A DNA stretch of 64,000 nucleotides, from the NCBI GenBank assembly GCA_948474755.1, contig CAOLHI010000413.1, forward strand, positions 310,001-374,000, in the 5' to 3' direction. A program made the position numbers and the translations under genes. Below, piece by piece: positions 62,256 through 64,000 of the stretch. The stretch's first letter is position 1, and each line of letters opens with the position of its first letter. A model generated the notes under the pieces. That model had not been told where the DNA came from. It worked only from the letters and a program-made list of their open reading frames with translations, and did no database searches. Source of the DNA: Ctenosaura bakeri. Lineage: Eukaryota > Chordata > Lepidosauria > Squamata > Iguanidae.

Positions 62256-63660
62256 AGAGAAAGTAAAGAATAAATTTCAAAAAAATAAAAAATAAAATTG
62301 AAAGTGATTATCAATCAACTTGACCCTTTGAGAGTTATCCATGCCTGAGTCTTAACAAAGCTGTTAGATTTGTTCTGTAGATCTGTAGCATTGTTATGCA
62401 TTTAAGAATACAACACATGCATTCATAGTGCCCAATTTTAAAATTGAGTTTCATGGTTGATGGGGAAGAAAAGGTCAGAACACACTTCTCCAAGAAAAAG
62501 AGGGATTGCTTGCCAGTTGACAGTCCAAAATCAACTAAAAGACACCAAAAGAACTACTTCTTTAAAAGCAGGCTTGAACGGTTTCAAACAAAATCTTTCT
62601 CCAAGGAAAGTGTTTTTATGCATCTGAAGAGGAACTGGATAGGGATGATAGGAGCTGTAGTCCAGTCCATCTAGAGGGCATCAGATTGGGGAAATGTGAC
62701 CTGTGTGGCCAATATTTGATTGGGAGCCATTCAGGAGGTATGATCCAAACCTGCCCAGTTCATGTGCTTTGAACAGTTTAGAGCCCTCGGGTAAAGGGCA
62801 AGATGAAAATCAGAGGAAATAGAATTGCAAAATAGAAACAATAGCAACTGATCTGCTTCCAGATCTGCTTCCGGAGCCTCCCAGTTCCTGGAGCTCTCTT
62901 TGGGCCAAAACTGGGAAAAACCCCATGATTTCCATACTCTCCAACTGTCCGATTTAGCAGGTACAGTCCATTTAATCATCTGTTCTTCCTTATTAATACT
63001 TTTTCAACCATCTTCACCAGATTCTGATGTTGCTTGGCCGCAGCTTTCCCCATTGTCCTCTGCGAAATGCTAATGGCTATGGATTTCTAATCAGATCTTC
63101 ATTTTTGCCCCTTTCTTGAAATAAGACCCCAGCTGCACTGCATATCCCATAAACGTTAATATTATTTGGGTTTTAGAATGCATTTCCTTCCATCTCGTTT
63201 CTTTCCTGCTCAAGTCTATTCCCATATGTTTCATTTTATATCAGTCAGTTTTAGAAGTGAGAGTCTGCAAGTTGAGAATTGTTCTTCTTTTGAAAAGTTG
63301 TCTAATGCTTAGTAATGTTGAGCATTTTTCAAAATAAAATATTGCCAAGGCCATTGTTGAAGATGATAATACAATATCCTAGGTCTTCATGGTGAATCTC
63401 TAAACCTCCACTCTACTATCTTCTTTTGTGTAAAAAAGAAAATCCCAAATATTTGGAAAAGAAATCATGAGTTCAAGAATAGATGATGCATGCATGCATA
63501 TGTTAATTATGCATAATGCATTCTACTTTCTGATTGCAGAATTTGATTCTGTTTCAAAGGGACAGGGTTGGCACAAAATATTTATAGTCTTGTCAAGTTT
63601 CCTTGGACAAAGAAACATGCTTTTTAAAGGGACTGTTAACTCTCACAGCAACCTCGTGGC
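62256..63660. other. 3' flank of the gene at the right edge
   Basis: Unique-looking sequence downstream of the stop at 63661 (minus strand); it probably includes the 3' UTR, but no clear poly(A) signal was fixed. No repeat recognised. Confidence 0.4.
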
Positions 63661-63882
63661 TCATGGGAGAGAATTTCTTCTGCCCCTTTTGGCTTTGAGG
63701 GACCTTCTGGGTGGAACGGGGGCACCCATGTCTTCCGAACTGGAGCGAGCTCTGGATGCAAACTCATCTCTGCTTGGATCAGAGCTTTCCCAGTCTGCAC
63801 TTTCCACTTTCAGCTCTCTCAGAGCCGTGTGCAGTTGCAACAGCTTCTCCAACAACTGCTGGTCCTGCAGTTGCATTTCAAC
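63661..63882 (-). CDS. Last coding exon of a small coiled-coil protein (C20orf202-like)
   Basis: A 73-codon terminal exon follows the acceptor TTCCTTATCTAG and ends with TGA at 63663-63661. It starts VEMQLQDQQLLEKLLQLHTA, a Leu-rich amphipathic helix likely to form a coiled coil, then a Ser-rich stretch and a basic tail ending RRNSLP. In mammals the gene next to the 5' side of RAD21L1, in the same direction, is C20orf202, a small coiled-coil protein. Identity is inferred mainly from position. The rest of the gene lies beyond the window. Confidence 0.5.
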   Translation of the reverse strand, partial: VEMQLQDQQLLEKLLQLHTALRELKVESADWESSDPSRDEFASRARSSSEDMGAPVPPRRSLKAKRGRRNSLP

Positions 63883-64000
63883 CTAGATAAGGAAACAAAA
63901 GATGAGAGAAGGATTTCAGTGCTAGCTGGGAATTGGCACGGTTATGCTGAATGTATTGTGGGGTTAGAGCCACATAGATCCAGTGAGGAGTGGTGGTCTG

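Overview
The window is vertebrate nuclear DNA, almost certainly from a squamate (lizard-type) genome. This rests on the repeat mix: CR1, L2, L1 and BovB-like LINE pieces, tRNA-derived SINEs with a MIR-like middle, 5S-rRNA-derived SINEs, a SPIN-type hAT element, many palindromic Harbinger-type MITEs, and a nearly intact Ty1/copia retrotransposon. There are no operons, bacterial signals or CRISPR arrays.

The main gene is RAD21L1, the meiosis-specific kleisin subunit of cohesin, on the minus strand. I rebuilt 13 coding exons between 46216 (start) and 18009 (stop). All splice phases agree and give 550 codons, close to the mammalian length. Its introns carry most of the mobile DNA between 18 and 46 kb. 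A CpG-rich block with NRF1-like and MYB-like motifs at about 52.95-53.29 kb is the best promoter candidate. At the right edge (63661-63882, minus) lies the last coding exon of a small coiled-coil gene; position suggests a C20orf202-like gene. At the left (about 3.5-4.7 kb) a second GC-rich block with a strong minus-strand splice donor could be the 5' end of the next gene; synteny suggests SNPH, but this is weak.

The most complete mobile element is a Ty1/copia element at 39090-44295 (minus), inside the RAD21L1 intron between coding exons 2 and 3. It has 5-bp target duplications (GTAAC), LTRs differing by four substitutions and one 7-bp indel, a primer site matching initiator tRNA-Met, and one gag-pol reading frame broken by only two stop codons, both in the integrase/RT linker.

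Elsewhere the repeats form a layered record of insertions: MITE inside SINE inside MITE (1.58-2.17 kb), MITE inside MITE (11.1-11.46 kb), MITE inside L2 (12.19-12.65 kb), MITE inside SINE (36.3 and 57.5 kb), CR1 inside MITE (53.9-54.6 kb) and SPIN inside MITE (58.8-59.8 kb). Three-base target duplications fit a PIF/Harbinger origin for the MITEs. No clearly new gene system was found. The less explained items are a perfect 42-bp inverted repeat at 5045-5140, a pair of about 90-bp inverted repeats 2 kb apart (53790 and 55939), a CpG-rich element at 55108-55604, and an unrecognised old coding-like stretch at 51.5-51.95 kb.
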